Positions 1 to 6,436 of a DNA stretch of 40,981 nt are shown one piece after another; positions within the stretch are counted from its first letter, which is position 1; every line of letters begins with the position of its first letter. The translations under genes were made by a program, and so were the position numbers. The stretch lies in the NCBI RefSeq assembly GCF_023218075.1, contig NZ_JALPTB010000059.1, positions 1 to 40,981 of the forward strand, read 5' to 3'. The notes beneath the pieces are model-generated. The model did no database searches. It was not told where the DNA came from and worked only from the letters and a program-made list of their open reading frames with translations. The stretch is from Rhodococcus sp. HM1 (GTDB taxonomy: Bacteria > Actinomycetota > Actinomycetes > Mycobacteriales > Mycobacteriaceae).

Positions 1-96
1 GGGTTAACCGAAGGGTTGGCGTAGGGGTTGGGCCAAGGGTTAGCGGAGGGGTTAGCAATGGGGTTGGAGCTGGGGTTACCGGCCGGGGTGAACGGC
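1..96. repeat. 12-bp tandem repeat coding for NPxA units
   Basis: Seven 12-base units starting with GGGTT lie at 1-84, with a degenerate eighth to 96 (examples: GGGTTAGCGGAG, GGGTTGGGCCAA). Read on the minus strand each unit encodes Asn-Pro plus two variable residues. The array lies wholly inside the phage helix-turn-helix gene and may continue beyond the window. The strict 12-base period points to growth by slippage under selection for an Asn-Pro linker. Confidence 0.85.
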
Positions 97-581
97 TCCA
101 GAGACGCCGGATCCACTGCCTTCTGCTCCAGCATCGACGCAACCGCCTCACGCTTCCACGACGACGACTCCGAATGCGCATCCCGCACCCGCAGCACCTC
201 GTGCACCACCACTCCACGCAGCGCCCGAGAGGCCAACTCCGCGCGTGCATTTGCCATCGACACAGCCATGTTCGGGACCTTCCACAGGCCGTCGTGCTTG
301 ATCCACGACCGCAACAGGAACTCCCCTGTCGTCTCGTCGATGAGCAGGAACAGATCCCGCGACAACTCGGCCGCGGCGGCCTCGACAGCTGCCACGGTCC
401 AGCCCTGAGCACGGGCCGCAATCTTCCCCGCATGCCACTCCCCCGCACCGCAGTACGACAGGCCCGGAGACGTCCACAGCACGAGATACAGGTGCTGCGC
501 ACGGGGGCTGCAGTCGAGCCAGTCGTCGTCACCCCAGATGTCGAGATTGATGCGTGCGTGGTCTTTCCCGGTGGACGCCAT
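1..581 (-). CDS. Phage helix-turn-helix replication-type protein (3' end cut by window)
   Basis: The frame is open from an ATG at 581 to the left edge (193 codons, no stop seen). The N-terminal part (RINLDIWGDDDWLD, then LSYCGAGEWHAGKIAARAQGW and LLRSWIKHDGLWKVPNM) resembles the winged-helix domain of actinophage proteins annotated as helix-turn-helix or replisome-organiser proteins. From about residue 165 it becomes a run of Asn-Pro units (NPxA), a likely flexible linker to a missing C-terminal domain. It is the last visible gene of the leftward early operon, separated from the gene before it by 152 bases. A replication-initiation role is inferred from the family and the operon; the sequence shows only a DNA-binding-like domain and the linker. 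Confidence 0.7.
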   Translation of the reverse strand, partial: MASTGKDHARINLDIWGDDDWLDCSPRAQHLYLVLWTSPGLSYCGAGEWHAGKIAARAQGWTVAAVEAAAAELSRDLFLLIDETTGEFLLRSWIKHDGLWKVPNMAVSMANARAELASRALRGVVVHEVLRVRDAHSESSSWKREAVASMLEQKAVDPASLEPFTPAGNPSSNPIANPSANPWPNPYANPSVN

Positions 582-733
582 CGGAATGGTCCTATCTGAA
601 GGTGGTCGCGGGGCGGCGAACACTCGGCCGCCACCCCGACGATAGTTGAGTCTGATTTTCCTAATTACGTTGGGTCACAGCATGTTTGATAAACCAGAAC
701 ACTGGTGTTCATGCAGCCGACACTCGAGATCGC
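582..733. other. Intergenic gap with an inverted repeat
   Basis: This is the only sizeable gap between the last two visible genes of the leftward operon. It is richer in A and T than its surroundings around 650-700 and contains the inverted repeat GAACAC-TG-GTGTTC at 697-710. A secondary promoter or regulator site for the helix-turn-helix gene is possible. The six-base spacing between GAAC and GTTC excludes a standard LexA box. No convincing -35/-10 pair was found. Confidence 0.4.
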
Positions 734-1141
734 TCACCACAGCGTCAACTCCTCCCCTTCGGCCACAGCAGGCGCGAAGAGCACGGTGGCGGCGATAGCC
801 TCGTCGGAGGCGTGGATCGACATGCGTGCATGGCGTGCCGCAGTTCGACGTTCCTCGGGCAAGCCGTCTGCCCAGGCGGTGATCTGCCGCCAGGTGAGGG
901 TCACAGCGTGTTCGGGTGCGGTGATGCCGCGTTCTTCCATGTAGTCGCCGGGTGTGGTGATGGCGATGCCCCACGTGTAGGTTTTGCGCCACAGGCCGGC
1001 GGCGTGCCATTCCGGGTCTGTGGGTGTTCCGCCGCCGCGGGTGTCGCGGATTTGGGGGCACCAGTAGTCGGGTGCGTCGGCGAGTCCGAGGATTTGGCGT
1101 GGGTGGAGTTCGGTGAGGAGTCGGAGCTGATCGGGGGTCAC
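734..1141 (-). CDS. Phage hypothetical protein (135 aa)
   Basis: Starts at a GTG that overlaps the stop of the preceding gene in a GTGA tetranucleotide (1138-1141), so translation is probably coupled. The product has no signal peptide or membrane segment and is rich in Trp and acidic residues (PDYWCPQIRDTRGGG near residue 25, WRQITAWADGLPEERR near 84). I do not recognise a domain. Its place between the DUF433 gene and the helix-turn-helix gene suggests an early-phage accessory function, nothing more specific. Confidence 0.7.
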   Translation of the reverse strand: MTPDQLRLLTELHPRQILGLADAPDYWCPQIRDTRGGGTPTDPEWHAAGLWRKTYTWGIAITTPGDYMEERGITAPEHAVTLTWRQITAWADGLPEERRTAARHARMSIHASDEAIAATVLFAPAVAEGEELTLW

Positions 1142-1656
1142 TGGTCACCGTCCAGGGCGCGGAGGATCGCCACCTGCCACACTTCGGGCGTCGGGTAGTA
1201 GCTGGAGATCTCCTCGTCACTGAAATCGTCCAGCAGCGCGGTGATCTGGTCGACGGGGGTGCGGGTGCCGCGCACGCATGGGGTGCCGCCGAGTCGCACC
1301 GGGTCGGACCACACCACCAACTCACGCACGCGGTCGAGTGCGGCCTCGGCGGCTTCGGCACGGTGCATGTGCCGGATCCCGGCACGCAAGTTCTCCTCGT
1401 GATCCCGCTGAGCCTTGTCGAGTGCGTCGAGCAGTGCCGGCAGTGCGTTCACCGCGGCCACGATCAGCTCGGCGTAACGGTTGCCCCAGATCGGCAGAGC
1501 ACCAACAAGTCCGTCCTCGTTACCGTCACTGTGGTCGACGTAGATCGTAGGGTGCGTGAGGTGCCGGGTAGCGAGCGTTTCCTTGCCGTGATCGGTCGCC
1601 AGCACGTGGAGTTCACGCAGTTCGGCGCGGCCTTCGGGTGTCGTCGGGTCGTTCAC
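1138..1656 (-). CDS. Phage protein with C-terminal DUF433-like domain
   Basis: 172 residues from a GTG at 1656 that overlaps the preceding stop (GTGA). The same frame stays open upstream to 2118, but that stretch is low-complexity Arg/Pro/Thr and antisense-like to two better genes, so the short start was chosen. Residues about 117-165 (PVRLGGTPCVRGTRTPVDQI, then LLDDFSDEEISSYYP) match DUF433, a small helix-turn-helix fold common in antitoxin-like proteins, with its xGTPxVRGTR core and the acidic DEEISxYYP segment. The N-terminal 110 residues are helical and unassigned. DUF433 proteins usually stand alone with a toxin partner; here the domain is fused in a phage early gene. Possible roles are DNA binding or antitoxin-like activity. 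Confidence 0.7.
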   Translation of the reverse strand: MNDPTTPEGRAELRELHVLATDHGKETLATRHLTHPTIYVDHSDGNEDGLVGALPIWGNRYAELIVAAVNALPALLDALDKAQRDHEENLRAGIRHMHRAEAAEAALDRVRELVVWSDPVRLGGTPCVRGTRTPVDQITALLDDFSDEEISSYYPTPEVWQVAILRALDGDQ

Positions 1657-1862
1657 GGCTTGTCTCCAATCTTGCGTTCGAGGGTTGTGGCGATGTCGTC
1701 GTAGACCCGGGCCTGGTAGACCGCATCGAGTTGCCGTACCTCGTCGGCCATCGCCCGCAGGAGCTGGGCGTAGTCGCGGATGCTGTCGATGATGTTGCGG
1801 AGTTCGTCGTTTTCGTGGATGGCGTGGTCGAGGGCGGTTTCGACGGTTTCGACGTGACTCAC
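1653..1862 (-). CDS. Small phage coiled-coil-like protein (69 aa)
   Basis: GTG start at 1862 overlapping the previous stop by four bases, and a GTGA overlap with the next gene. The sequence is almost entirely predicted helix with regularly spaced Leu, Ile and Val (ETVETALDHAIHENDELRNI, DYAQLLRAMADEVRQL), which fits a short coiled coil. No catalytic or metal-binding motif is visible. Function unknown; the size and coupling suggest a small accessory or adaptor protein of the early operon. Confidence 0.7.
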   Translation of the reverse strand: MSHVETVETALDHAIHENDELRNIIDSIRDYAQLLRAMADEVRQLDAVYQARVYDDIATTLERKIGDKP

Positions 1863-2122
1863 GACGCCTCCTCGGCGCAGCGGTCGGGCAGGTCGCCCAT
1901 GACGATGCTGGCGAGGATCGCCACCTTGAGGTCATCCATCGTGATGGGCCGCGGTGGCAGCCCCAGCATCTGCCGCTGCTGGTCGTAGCTGAGCTTGCCC
2001 CAGTCGGTGTGCCACATGTAGCCGCACAGGCACAGGTGCTCCCGGCGGTGGCCGGTGTCTTTGACGCACAGGCAGGCGTGTCCGGGTGTGTCGTCGTGGC
2101 GGGCAGGGCAGTAGTCACTCAC
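1859..2122 (-). CDS. Small cysteine-rich phage protein (87 aa)
   Basis: GTG start at 2122 with four-base overlaps on both sides. Cys and His pairs cluster in the N-terminal half (YCPARHDDTPGHACLC, then HRREHLCLCGYMWH), a likely zinc-binding module with two CxC motifs. The C-terminal half (MDDLKVAILASIVMGDLPDR) is helical. Resembles small uncharacterised zinc-ribbon-like proteins of actinophages. No catalytic residues were identified. Confidence 0.7.
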   Translation of the reverse strand: MSDYCPARHDDTPGHACLCVKDTGHRREHLCLCGYMWHTDWGKLSYDQQRQMLGLPPRPITMDDLKVAILASIVMGDLPDRCAEEAS

Positions 2123-2478
2123 CGTGGCTCCTCGAATAGTGATACGAGCCCGAGTGACGACTCTCGTGTCCTGCGGGCTGTCTCGGCGTGATGTTCACGG
2201 TCGTAGTGCAGGTGACATCCCTGGCACATCGCCCGCAGGTTCTCCGGGTCGCAGTCCTCGGGGGTGTGGTTCAGGTGGGCGGTCGTGAGGATCACGCGGG
2301 ATCCGGTGCCATATGCGGGTTCCCCGTGAAGGTTGGGGCAGCGGCCCGAGTGTGTGTGGCGTCCGCATTCGCCTTCGCATTCGCAACGCCCACCGGCGCG
2401 GTCGAACCGGATGCGCCTGCTGATATCGGGCCAGTCGCGTGGGTAGCGGTCCCGGTTCTCTGGTCGGATCGGCATCAT
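2119..2478 (-). CDS. Phage HNH-type endonuclease-like protein
   Basis: 119 residues from an ATG at 2478 overlapping the previous stop (ATGA) and preceded by a GAGGAG ribosome site; the frame is open further upstream but that part is antisense-like to the neighbour. Residues 12-24 (YPRDWPDISRRIR) and the Cys cluster CECEGECGRH lead into TTAHLNHTPEDCDPENLRAM-CQGCHLHYD, the HNH beta-beta-alpha core with its CxxC and trailing His. Such small HNH proteins in early operons nick or cleave DNA. The family match is clear; whether it acts in recombination, homing or defence cannot be told. Confidence 0.8.
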   Translation of the reverse strand: MMPIRPENRDRYPRDWPDISRRIRFDRAGGRCECEGECGRHTHSGRCPNLHGEPAYGTGSRVILTTAHLNHTPEDCDPENLRAMCQGCHLHYDREHHAETARRTRESSLGLVSLFEEPR

Positions 2479-2831
2479 CGCTCCTCGGGGGTGTAGAGGA
2501 CGACGATTCCGGGCTGCACTCGAGGAGATGAACCGAACTCGACAAGCTCGTATGGCTCGAATGAGATCGGCTCTGTCGGCGCCCACCATTCGCCGTCGAG
2601 CTTCTGGTAAGCGAGCCGTCGAATCTGGATGATCGATTCGTCCGGCAGCTCGTCGAGTTCTTCCACGGTGGTGATCTCGCGGGGCTTGAGCGTCTCGACT
2701 GCGATGCGGGCCGCACGTTCCACTCCGTCTCGAAAGTCATCACTGAGGAAGCAATCCGGGTATGCGTCCTTCATGCGTTCGGCGCAGGCCGCCTGCTCGA
2801 TTCTCGCTTCGAGGACAATGCGGTCACTCAT
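2475..2831 (-). CDS. Phage hypothetical protein (118 aa)
   Basis: Start chosen at the ATG at 2831 (MSDRIVLEARIEQAAC), which overlaps the end of the preceding gene by eight bases. The frame extends upstream but without phage-like composition. The protein is acidic and mixed helix/strand; DELPDESIIQIRRLAYQKLD and a WWAP segment lie in its second half. No known domain recognised. The TGA ends inside the ATG of the HNH gene, so the two are probably translated together. Confidence 0.65.
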   Translation of the reverse strand: MSDRIVLEARIEQAACAERMKDAYPDCFLSDDFRDGVERAARIAVETLKPREITTVEELDELPDESIIQIRRLAYQKLDGEWWAPTEPISFEPYELVEFGSSPRVQPGIVVLYTPEER

Positions 2832-3087
2832 GGTCGCTCCCGAGGTCGTAGCGCAGCAGTCCAGCGCACTCAAGCACCTCAACCGCGGTCGATGCGGGCA
2901 ACCACGGTTCTGCGAGGAAGAGGTGCCGGATCGTGTGGATCGTCTTGTCGTCGAATCCTCCGGTCGCGGCAATCTTGAGACCGATGTCGATGTAGTCCTT
3001 GACGACTTTCTCGATGCGTTCGTGGGCGGCTTCGCGGGCGGTCTTTGGGTGGCCGTCTGCGTCGAGGCCCCATGGTGCGGTGTTCAC
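2824..3087 (-). CDS. Phage hypothetical protein (87 aa)
   Basis: GTG start at 3087 in a GTGA overlap, with GGAG eight bases upstream. The sequence is helical and amphipathic (AAHERIEKVVKDYIDIGLKI) and ends in an acidic tail. No Cys, no membrane segment, no recognised motif. Its coupling to the neighbouring tiny membrane protein is positional only; function unknown. Confidence 0.65.
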   Translation of the reverse strand: MNTAPWGLDADGHPKTAREAAHERIEKVVKDYIDIGLKIAATGGFDDKTIHTIRHLFLAEPWLPASTAVEVLECAGLLRYDLGSDHE

Positions 3088-3203
3088 TGGTCGCTCCACT
3101 CGTAGAGGGCTTGTGAGGCTCGGTCGATGGTCCAGGCGGCGACGGTGAGCCACCCGGCGAGGCACAGGCCGGTGGTGCCGGCGATACGCACGACGGACTT
3201 CAC
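3084..3203 (-). CDS. 39-aa single-span membrane protein of the phage early operon
   Basis: A very short gene between two clear ones. It begins at a GTG at 3203 that overlaps the previous stop (GTGA) with a strong AGGAGGGGAA ribosome site just before it, and its stop overlaps the next GTG in the same way. The product starts MKSVVRIAGTTGLCLAGWLT and continues VAAWTID, one hydrophobic helix of about 20 residues with a positive N-terminus, followed by a polar tail. Perfect fit into the chain of overlaps supports it as real. Role unknown; small phage membrane peptides can affect superinfection or membrane state. Confidence 0.65.
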   Translation of the reverse strand: MKSVVRIAGTTGLCLAGWLTVAAWTIDRASQALYEWSDQ

Positions 3204-3523
3204 TTCCCCTCCTGGTACGTCAGAACGACACGAGCCCCATCGACCTCCGTGAACCGCACGACATAGCCGTCCAGGCTCTCAGCGACCGTCGCGACAGTCC
3301 CCGTCTCACGGAGGCGATCACACCGCCGCCGCACTGCATCGGCGACCGATCCGGACTGCACCACTGTCGATGACGTTGTGCGCGTGACCGTCAGCCGATG
3401 CGAACCGGAACCTTCACCAGGCGCATCCGCAGCGATCTCACTCGCCTGGGTGTGGTGCTTCCATTCGTGCGCCGGGTCCGCGCCCGGATCTCCCCCGGTG
3501 TACGCGCTGATGGGTTGGGTCAC
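3200..3523 (-). CDS. Phage hypothetical protein (107 aa)
   Basis: Starts at 3523 in a four-base overlap with the RusA-like gene and ends in a GTGA overlap. The first 40 residues are polar and probably disordered (TQPISAYTGGDPGADP); the rest forms likely beta strands (SHRLTVTRTTSSTVV, GYVVRFTEVDGARVVLTY) flanking a helix with RRRCDRLRE. No domain recognised. Position beside RusA hints at a DNA-metabolism accessory role, which is inference. Confidence 0.65.
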   Translation of the reverse strand: MTQPISAYTGGDPGADPAHEWKHHTQASEIAADAPGEGSGSHRLTVTRTTSSTVVQSGSVADAVRRRCDRLRETGTVATVAESLDGYVVRFTEVDGARVVLTYQEGK

Positions 3524-3894
3524 TGGGGATCTCCGATCGTGAGCCAGAGAGAGCCAGGACGGCCCTTCTCTGCTGCGTGGATTACGGGCATGAGCTTCTG
3601 CATCAGCTCAGGGGTGTCGTCGGCGGTGAGCCCGTAGTCGACGAGACCGTCGCATGCTGCTTTGAGCACCGGCATGAGGTTGTCGGCGTCGCGCCGACGG
3701 TTGTCGCGCGGCCGGTAGTGCAGGCACACCGTGACGCGGCCGCGGCCGGTCGGCACCTTCGCCTGCCTGGCGAGCGTGTGTGTGACCTCGCGGATCGACG
3801 CGGTGATCGCGGCCTTCTTTCGCCAGTGCAGCCGGTCGTTCATCGACAGCGGAGGCTTCTCGTACGGCAACTCGAGCACGATGTCGACGCTCAC
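3520..3894 (-). CDS. RusA-like Holliday junction resolvase
   Basis: 124 residues from a GTG at 3894 overlapping the previous stop. Resembles phage RusA family endodeoxyribonucleases: an early PPLSMNDRLHWRKK segment, a basic strand RVTVCLHYRPRDNRRR, then the signature DADNLMPVLKAACDGL with paired Asp and Asn, and DYGLTADDTPEL supplying further acidic residues. RusA resolves four-way junctions in phage recombination and replication using acidic residues that bind magnesium. The length matches the family (about 120 aa). It lies downstream of the Sak4-like ATPase, a normal recombination-module pairing. Confidence 0.85.
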   Translation of the reverse strand: MSVDIVLELPYEKPPLSMNDRLHWRKKAAITASIREVTHTLARQAKVPTGRGRVTVCLHYRPRDNRRRDADNLMPVLKAACDGLVDYGLTADDTPELMQKLMPVIHAAEKGRPGSLWLTIGDPQ

Positions 3895-4232
3895 CAGACG
3901 AACCCCGTCGCCTGGTGTACCTCGGCACGCTCCGCCAGCACCAGACGGCGAGCAGCCAGCAGCGCAGCAGCGGTCTCCTGCAGCTCGTCGGGCGACAGGA
4001 TCTCCCCAGCCACCCAAGCCTCGGGACCGGCGACCGTCGCGAGCTGGAAACCGCCGGACGAGTCGGACCAGGTGACGCCGTGCTCATCCTCGAACGACGA
4101 AGCGGGAAGCTCGACCACCTCGTGCCGCTCGAGGATTGTGCGCGCGAGGTTCGCGGCGGTGTCGGCAACCAGCTCCGGCGCGCCGGGCATCAGCGCCGCG
4201 GCGATCAGCCCCTTCAGTTCAGATTGGTTCAT
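3891..4232 (-). CDS. Phage hypothetical protein (113 aa)
   Basis: Start chosen at the ATG at 4232 (MNQSELKGLIAAALMPGAPE), which has a GGAGG site seven bases upstream. The acidic protein carries a central VTWSDSSGGFQLATVAGPEA segment and ends in alanine-rich helices (ELQETAAALLAARRLVLAER). No motif recognised. The stop overlaps the GTG of the RusA-like gene. Confidence 0.65.
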   Translation of the reverse strand: MNQSELKGLIAAALMPGAPELVADTAANLARTILERHEVVELPASSFEDEHGVTWSDSSGGFQLATVAGPEAWVAGEILSPDELQETAAALLAARRLVLAERAEVHQATGFVW

Positions 4233-4315
4233 TCCTTGCCTCCAAAGGGATGCCGGGGGCGATGTGGTGCGCACATCTGGTGCGCCGGATCAGGACTCCG
4301 TCGGCACACCGCCAC
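4229..4315 (-). CDS. Possible 28-aa phage peptide
   Basis: A short frame fills the only gap near the recombination genes. From a GTG at 4315 it reads VAVCRRSPDPAHQMCAPHRP and RHPFGGKE, ending in a TGA that overlaps the next ATG (ATGA). Cys/His spacing (C-x10-C-x2-H) could bind zinc. In its favour are the overlap and the composition; against it are the tiny size and the lack of a clear ribosome site. Confidence 0.3.
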   Translation of the reverse strand: MAVCRRSPDPAHQMCAPHRPRHPFGGKE

Positions 4316-4332
4316 CCGGCAAGATCAGGTGT

Positions 4333-5235
4333 TCAGTCGTTCGGCACCGCGGCGAGCTTCGCGGCAGCCTGTGAACCCAGGTAGGTGATCAGATCGCCGA
4401 GCACACCCGGCCGGCCTTCGGCGTCGGTCGTCGGAGAACCGAGCATCCGATGCCCCTTCACCTCCGCGTACAGCGCGAGCAGACCAGCCTTGTTCCCGGT
4501 GAGATCCAGAGCGCGCTTGCGGAACTCGGCCGCCGTCGGTACCTGCACACCATCCGACAGCCAAGCGTCGATCTGGTGGGCAAGCTCCTCACCGGGCAGA
4601 GGGATGACCACGTTGGTGAGTGTGTGAATGCGGGACTTCGTCACTCGCATCGTGTTCTGCACATCCAACTCACCGATCAGGTCGAACTCGTACTCGATGC
4701 CGTCCCGCTGGATCGGCTTCAAACCGACCTTCTGCGGCTCCTTCTTGCCCTTCTCGTTCTCGACGATCACGTACTCCGTCTTCGTGCGGAGCGTGACGAT
4801 CACGTGCCCAGGGAAGGAGATGATGGCGTCGATCATGCGACGCTCCTCAGGTCGCATGTCCTTCCATCCCGACGTGAACTTGTTGGCACCAGACTTGCGG
4901 TCGACCTGCTCGAGCATCCCGTCCGTGCCCTCCCAGTAGTGCGAGAGCGAATCGATGATGACGACGCCGTACCCGCCGCCGGCCGCCAAGCCGAGCAGGT
5001 CCACCAGCGACCGCGGGCTGTACGAGTCCGGCTGAACGGTGTCGAACGTCCAGCCGTTGAGCCCGACGTACTTCGAGGCGGAACCTCGCTCGGTGTCGAT
5101 CACCGCGACGCGATCCGACAGTGCGGTCGCGAGCGCAAGGGCGGTGTACGTCTTGCCGGAACCCGACGGACCGCAGAGGGCGATCCTGGCCTTGCTGGCC
5201 TCCTTGGTGGCTGGCGCGAAGCTGAGCGCGGTCAC
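4333..5235 (-). CDS. Sak4/RecA-like phage recombination ATPase
   Basis: 300 residues from a GTG at 5235 overlapping the previous stop. A P-loop ATPase: Walker A GPSGSGKT at residues 22-29, a Walker B-like strand GYGVVIIDSLSHYWEG near 88-103, and an arginine-rich KDMRPEERRMIDAI segment. The N-terminus (LSFAPATKEASKARIALCGP) and the conserved AVIDTERGSASKY are typical of prophage AAA proteins grouped with Sak4 single-strand annealing or RecA-like recombinases. Predicted role: ATP-dependent handling of single-stranded DNA in phage recombination. The C-terminal third (after about 225) is helical and less conserved. The P-loop family is certain, the Sak4 label less so. Confidence 0.8.
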   Translation of the reverse strand: MTALSFAPATKEASKARIALCGPSGSGKTYTALALATALSDRVAVIDTERGSASKYVGLNGWTFDTVQPDSYSPRSLVDLLGLAAGGGYGVVIIDSLSHYWEGTDGMLEQVDRKSGANKFTSGWKDMRPEERRMIDAIISFPGHVIVTLRTKTEYVIVENEKGKKEPQKVGLKPIQRDGIEYEFDLIGELDVQNTMRVTKSRIHTLTNVVIPLPGEELAHQIDAWLSDGVQVPTAAEFRKRALDLTGNKAGLLALYAEVKGHRMLGSPTTDAEGRPGVLGDLITYLGSQAAAKLAAVPND

Positions 5236-5741
5236 TGCGCACCACCTTCGAGCGCGAGCACCTCGCCGAGGTTCAACTCGCCGGCGGCGGCCATGCCACG
5301 CACAAGCTCCACGACGTTCTTCGCGGGCGTGAACCGCGGTGTCGGGGCCTTCGCGGGCGGCACCGACACCGAGACGCCCGGCAGGTCGAAGTAGTCCTCC
5401 GACCCGGCGGCCTTGTGCGCCTCGAGGACGTACGCCTCAAGCGAGGCGCGCCCCTGGTCGGTGAGCACCACACGCTCCTCGATCACGTCCGGCCCGAACG
5501 CCTCCACCAGCCACGGGAACACCTGCGCCTCATCGGTGATCGTCACGACCGGCTTCGGCTGCGTCGGCTTCGGCACCGTCGCGTACCCGAGCTCCTCCCC
5601 TGCCAGCGTGTACGCGTAGTTCGTGCCGCGGGTGACCTGCGATGCCAGCGCGGCCTTCTCGCGGTCCTCCGCCTCGGCCAGCAACTTCTTCGCGGCGGCG
5701 ATCGCGGCGAGGTTGCGGACGGTGGTCTCGATGGCGCTCAT
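5232..5741 (-). CDS. Phage hypothetical protein beside the Sak4-like ATPase
   Basis: 169 residues from an ATG at 5741 (MSAIETTVRNLAAIAAAKK) in an ATGA overlap with the previous gene. The helical N-terminus LLAEAEDREKAALASQVTRG is followed by a proline-rich strand (YATVPKPTQPKPVVTITDE) and a C-terminal helical part ending in GELNLGEVLALEGG. Proteins of this kind commonly precede recombination ATPases in actinophage operons. I know of no assigned function; a partner of the ATPase is inferred from coupling only. Confidence 0.65.
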   Translation of the reverse strand: MSAIETTVRNLAAIAAAKKLLAEAEDREKAALASQVTRGTNYAYTLAGEELGYATVPKPTQPKPVVTITDEAQVFPWLVEAFGPDVIEERVVLTDQGRASLEAYVLEAHKAAGSEDYFDLPGVSVSVPPAKAPTPRFTPAKNVVELVRGMAAAGELNLGEVLALEGGAQ

Positions 5742-5977
5742 CGGATGGACTCCAGTTCGGCGAGTCGGCCGAGTGCGAACTCGACGGCGTCGGCGTGGGT
5801 GGGGAACGAGGCGGCCAGGGCTTCGCGGGAGATGACGTCGCGGAAGGCGATGTGCACGGCCCACGGGCGGCCCGGGGGCAGCGCCTCGGAGATGTGCTCG
5901 CCGCGGCGGATGCGCAGGAAGCAGCGTCGAGCGCGGGCGGTTTCGATGGTCCGAACACGGCTCGTGACTACGGCCAC
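5738..5977 (-). CDS. Phage hypothetical protein (79 aa)
   Basis: GTG start at 5977 (VAVVTSRVRTIETARARR) with AGAGGAA upstream. Small and basic at the N-terminus (RARRCFLRIRRGEH), then WAVHIAFRDVISREALAASF and an acidic helical end. The fold looks alpha/beta. No motif recognised. It overlaps the preceding Cys-rich mini-gene by ten bases. Confidence 0.6.
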   Translation of the reverse strand: MAVVTSRVRTIETARARRCFLRIRRGEHISEALPPGRPWAVHIAFRDVISREALAASFPTHADAVEFALGRLAELESIR

Positions 5978-6102
5978 GTCAGTTCCTCTCGGTCGGTGTC
6001 GAGCAGCAGCTCGAGGTGGTTGTCGATGTCGATGTCCTGCCTGGAGGCGCATCCGGGCTCATGCCCGAACCCAGCTGCGCCGCAGGTGCACTCACGACGC
6101 AT
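5968..6102 (-). CDS. 44-aa Cys-rich phage mini-protein
   Basis: Starts at an ATG at 6102 inside the end of the previous gene and ends at a TAG at 5968-5970. The product begins MRRECTCGAAGFGHEPGC and ends in an acidic helix (DNHLELLLDTDREELTWP). The motif CxC-x4-GFxHExGC recurs in the product of 6436-6633, which supports it as a real coding sequence and suggests a shared small zinc-binding module. Function unknown. Confidence 0.6.
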   Translation of the reverse strand: MRRECTCGAAGFGHEPGCASRQDIDIDNHLELLLDTDREELTWP

Positions 6103-6436
6103 TGCGTGCCCGCAGGTCGCGGTCGTAGCAGGGACCGCACATGCCCTTGGCGCGGATGGCGACCGTGCCGGGCCACATGCCCGGGTCCTCCCCCTGGTTC
6201 CGCATCGGCCTCCCGCACTGCTCGCAACGGCGCTGGCACTTCACCGGCGCCGCGGCACCCGCGGGGTCTATGCAAGGATCGATGAGGCCGAGCATCTCCA
6301 GGAGCTGACGTGCGTCCTCGGCATCGTGGGCGTGGGAGGCGACGGTGCGGCGTGCTGGTTCGATGACGTACTCCGGCATCGTGGTGTCCCCGAACTGCGC
6401 GGACTCGAGGATGTGAACGCTCTGGCGCTTCGTCAT
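6092..6436 (-). CDS. Phage zinc-ribbon-like protein (114 aa)
   Basis: ATG start at 6436 overlapping the previous TGA by one base (TGATG). The second half carries KCQRRCEQCGRPM and later GMCGPCYDRDLRAR, four Cys pairs that fit a treble-clef or zinc-ribbon fold. The first half contains YVIEPARRTVASHAHDAEDA and a Leu-rich helix. Resembles WhiB-like or regulator-type small actinophage proteins only in its Cys content; the WhiB Cys spacing is absent. A DNA- or RNA-binding role is plausible but unproven. Confidence 0.65.
   Translation of the reverse strand: MTKRQSVHILESAQFGDTTMPEYVIEPARRTVASHAHDAEDARQLLEMLGLIDPCIDPAGAAAPVKCQRRCEQCGRPMRNQGEDPGMWPGTVAIRAKGMCGPCYDRDLRARNAS

Noticed and set aside
1-96. 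GGGTT repeats as origin iterons or telomere-like DNA
   Set aside because: The exact 12-base period is explained by coding for NPxA units in an open frame; no origin features lie beside it.
697-710. LexA box GAACAC-TG-GTGTTC
   Set aside because: GAAC and GTTC are six bases apart, not four; kept only as a generic inverted repeat.
1657-2118. Upstream extension of the DUF433 protein
   Set aside because: It is Arg/Pro/Thr low-complexity and out of frame over two genes joined by proper overlaps; the GTG at 1656 completes the overlap chain.
6092-6436. WhiB-type iron-sulfur regulator
   Set aside because: Four Cys pairs are present but the spacing and the GVWGG-like turn of WhiB are absent.
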